Translations under genes and position numbers: made by a program
In this document: positions 62,850 to 64,000 of the stretch, in pieces
Layout: each line of letters starts with the position of its first letter
Position numbering within the stretch: the first letter of the stretch is position 1
The notes under the pieces: generated by a model
What the model was told of the DNA's origin: nothing
Database searches by the model: none
Seen by the model: only the letters and a program-made list of their open reading frames with translations
Assembly (NCBI RefSeq): GCF_003054325.1
Contig: NZ_QBKU01000008.1
Coordinates: forward strand, 1 to 64,000
Direction of reading: 5' to 3'
Length of the DNA: 64,000 bases
From: Sulfitobacter mediterraneus
GTDB taxonomy: Bacteria; Pseudomonadota; Alphaproteobacteria; Rhodobacterales; Rhodobacteraceae

Positions 62850-64000
62850 ATGCCATTGCCCGACCTGCACCAAGCCGAAGCCATCCCAACAGCCGCTCAA
62901 GACGATCTGAACCGGATTTTGCAAAACGGCGACCTGTTCCGCTATACCGCCGCTTCGGACGCGCCGGTCACCCTGTTGGAACAGGAATTTGCCCGGATGA
63001 TGGGCAGCGCCTACGCACTTGCAGTCTCCTCCTGCTCTGCGGCGCTGTTTTTGTCGCTTAAGGCACTGAACCTGCCTGCACAGGCCCGCGTCTTGATCCC
63101 CAGCTTTACCTTCGCTGCCGTCCCCTCCGCAGTGCTGCACGCGGGGTGCCGCCCGGTGCTATGCGAGGTCGCGAATAATTACCGTATCAACATCAATGAC
63201 TTTGCCGAAAAACTGCCCTCCGTTCAGGCGGTGATCATCAGCCACATGCGCGGTCACACATCGGATATGGATGCCATCCTGCGCCTGTGCGCTGCTGCGG
63301 ATATCCCCGTGATCGAAGACGCCGCACATTCCCTTGGCACGCTCTGGAACGGTCAGAAAATCGGCACTTTGGGCAAAATCGGCTGCTTTTCCTTCCAGTC
63401 TTACAAAATGATCAACGCAGGCGAAGGCGGCATCCTGATCACCGATGATGCAGATCTGGTCGCGCAGGCCATCATCATGTCCGGTGCTTATGAACACAAT
63501 TGGAAGAAACACACCGCGCTGCAATCCAGCTTTGCCCGCTGGCAAAACAAACTGCCGCTCTACAATCTGCGCATGTCGAACCTCGCCGCGACCGTCATCC
63601 GCCCGCAGCTGGCCGAATTGCCCCGCCGCACCGCAAATGGTCTGCGCAACCACGATCATGTCGCCGAACACCTGTCCCGCGCGCCCCAGATCGAAGTGCC
63701 CGCGCCACTGCCCCCCGAAACACGGGCGCCCGATTCCATTCAGTTTAATCTCACCGGAATGACAGACAATGAAGTTGCGCGGTTCGCCCAAACCGCCGCC
63801 GATATGGGCGTCAAGGTTCAGGTCTTCGGCATGTCAGACGACAATGCCCGCGCGTTCTGGAACTGGCAGTTCATCCCCGATCTGCCCGACCTGCCGCAAA
63901 CCCGCGACATGCTGATGCGCGCCTGTGACGTCCGCCTGCCCGTGCAACTAAGCTTGGATCAACTGGATGCGGTCTGTGCGGTGCTGCTCAAGGCGCTGGA
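62850..64000 (+). CDS. DegT/DnrJ/EryC1/StrS-family aminotransferase (partial, cut by window end)
   Basis: The frame starts at the ATG at 62850 and stays open to the end of the window, so the gene is incomplete (about 383 residues seen). It is a PLP enzyme of the sugar aminotransferase family. FTFAAVPSAVLHAG near residue 88 and VIEDAAHSLGT near 155 (cofactor aspartate) are typical, and SFQSYKMINAGEGG near 185 holds the lysine that binds PLP. It probably aminates a nucleotide sugar. A 103-base gap from the oxidase gene suggests a new transcription unit. Confidence 0.9.
   Translation, partial: MPLPDLHQAEAIPTAAQDDLNRILQNGDLFRYTAASDAPVTLLEQEFARMMGSAYALAVSSCSAALFLSLKALNLPAQARVLIPSFTFAAVPSAVLHAGCRPVLCEVANNYRININDFAEKLPSVQAVIISHMRGHTSDMDAILRLCAAADIPVIEDAAHSLGTLWNGQKIGTLGKIGCFSFQSYKMINAGEGGILITDDADLVAQAIIMSGAYEHNWKKHTALQSSFARWQNKLPLYNLRMSNLAATVIRPQLAELPRRTANGLRNHDHVAEHLSRAPQIEVPAPLPPETRAPDSIQFNLTGMTDNEVARFAQTAADMGVKVQVFGMSDDNARAFWNWQFIPDLPDLPQTRDMLMRACDVRLPVQLSLDQLDAVCAVLLKAL

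Noticed and set aside
1..64000. Mobile elements, prophage, CRISPR or anti-phage systems
   Set aside because: No transposase, integrase, phage structural gene, regular short repeats, or known defence gene was found on either strand by reading the translations.

Overview
The window looks like chromosome of a marine alphaproteobacterium of the Roseobacter group (Rhodobacterales). The grounds are high-GC codon usage, the family look of nearly every protein, small genes typical of the order (DUF3572, DUF2842, DUF6524), the secG-pyrG pairing, gamma-glutamyl polyamine genes, a Co-type nitrile hydratase and an MttB-family methyltransferase. This is recognition from memory; no database was searched. 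No insertion sequence, phage gene, CRISPR array, rRNA or tRNA was found.

Region 1 (484-28026) is a polysaccharide locus. It has an ExoY-type initiating sugar transferase, a CpsD-like ATPase, a Wzz-type protein, a flippase, a Wzy-like polymerase, a WecG/TagA-type glycosyltransferase and five other glycosyltransferases. In its middle lies a tight minus-strand run, 23374 down to 6326: type I PKS, glycosyltransferase, NRPS with formyltransferase and embedded luciferase-like monooxygenase, phosphopantetheinyl transferase, two SGNH proteins (one fused to a glycosidase-like domain) and another glycosyltransferase. Most junctions are 4-base overlaps. I read this as one pathway making a polysaccharide or glycolipid that carries, or is built with, an N-formylated aminoacyl-polyketide. 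It is the most unusual part of the window.

Region 2 (28062-33280) is a catabolic operon read from a GntR gene through a DapA-family lyase/aldolase, an aldehyde dehydrogenase, a ProC-like reductase and an FAD amine oxidase. Two near-palindromic operator-like sites lie upstream of it. Region 3 (33360-44323) holds signalling and housekeeping genes: a diguanylate cyclase coupled to an H-NOX-like protein that lacks the heme-ligating histidine, two unknown genes, an MttB-family methyltransferase, a HAD phosphatase with DUF3572, a PleD-like diguanylate cyclase whose receivers look unphosphorylatable, a DMT exporter, thiamine diphosphokinase and a long acidic protein with a winged-helix-like end.

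Region 4 (44394-54491) holds purA, nitrile hydratase genes (alpha, beta, accessory), secG, pyrG, rlmJ and several family-specific small genes. Region 5 (54609-62746) is an ABC importer followed by two PuuA-like gamma-glutamyl-amine synthetases, a PuuD-like amidotransferase and a PuuB-like oxidase, which together make a route for taking up and degrading amines. The window ends inside a DegT/DnrJ-type aminotransferase gene.
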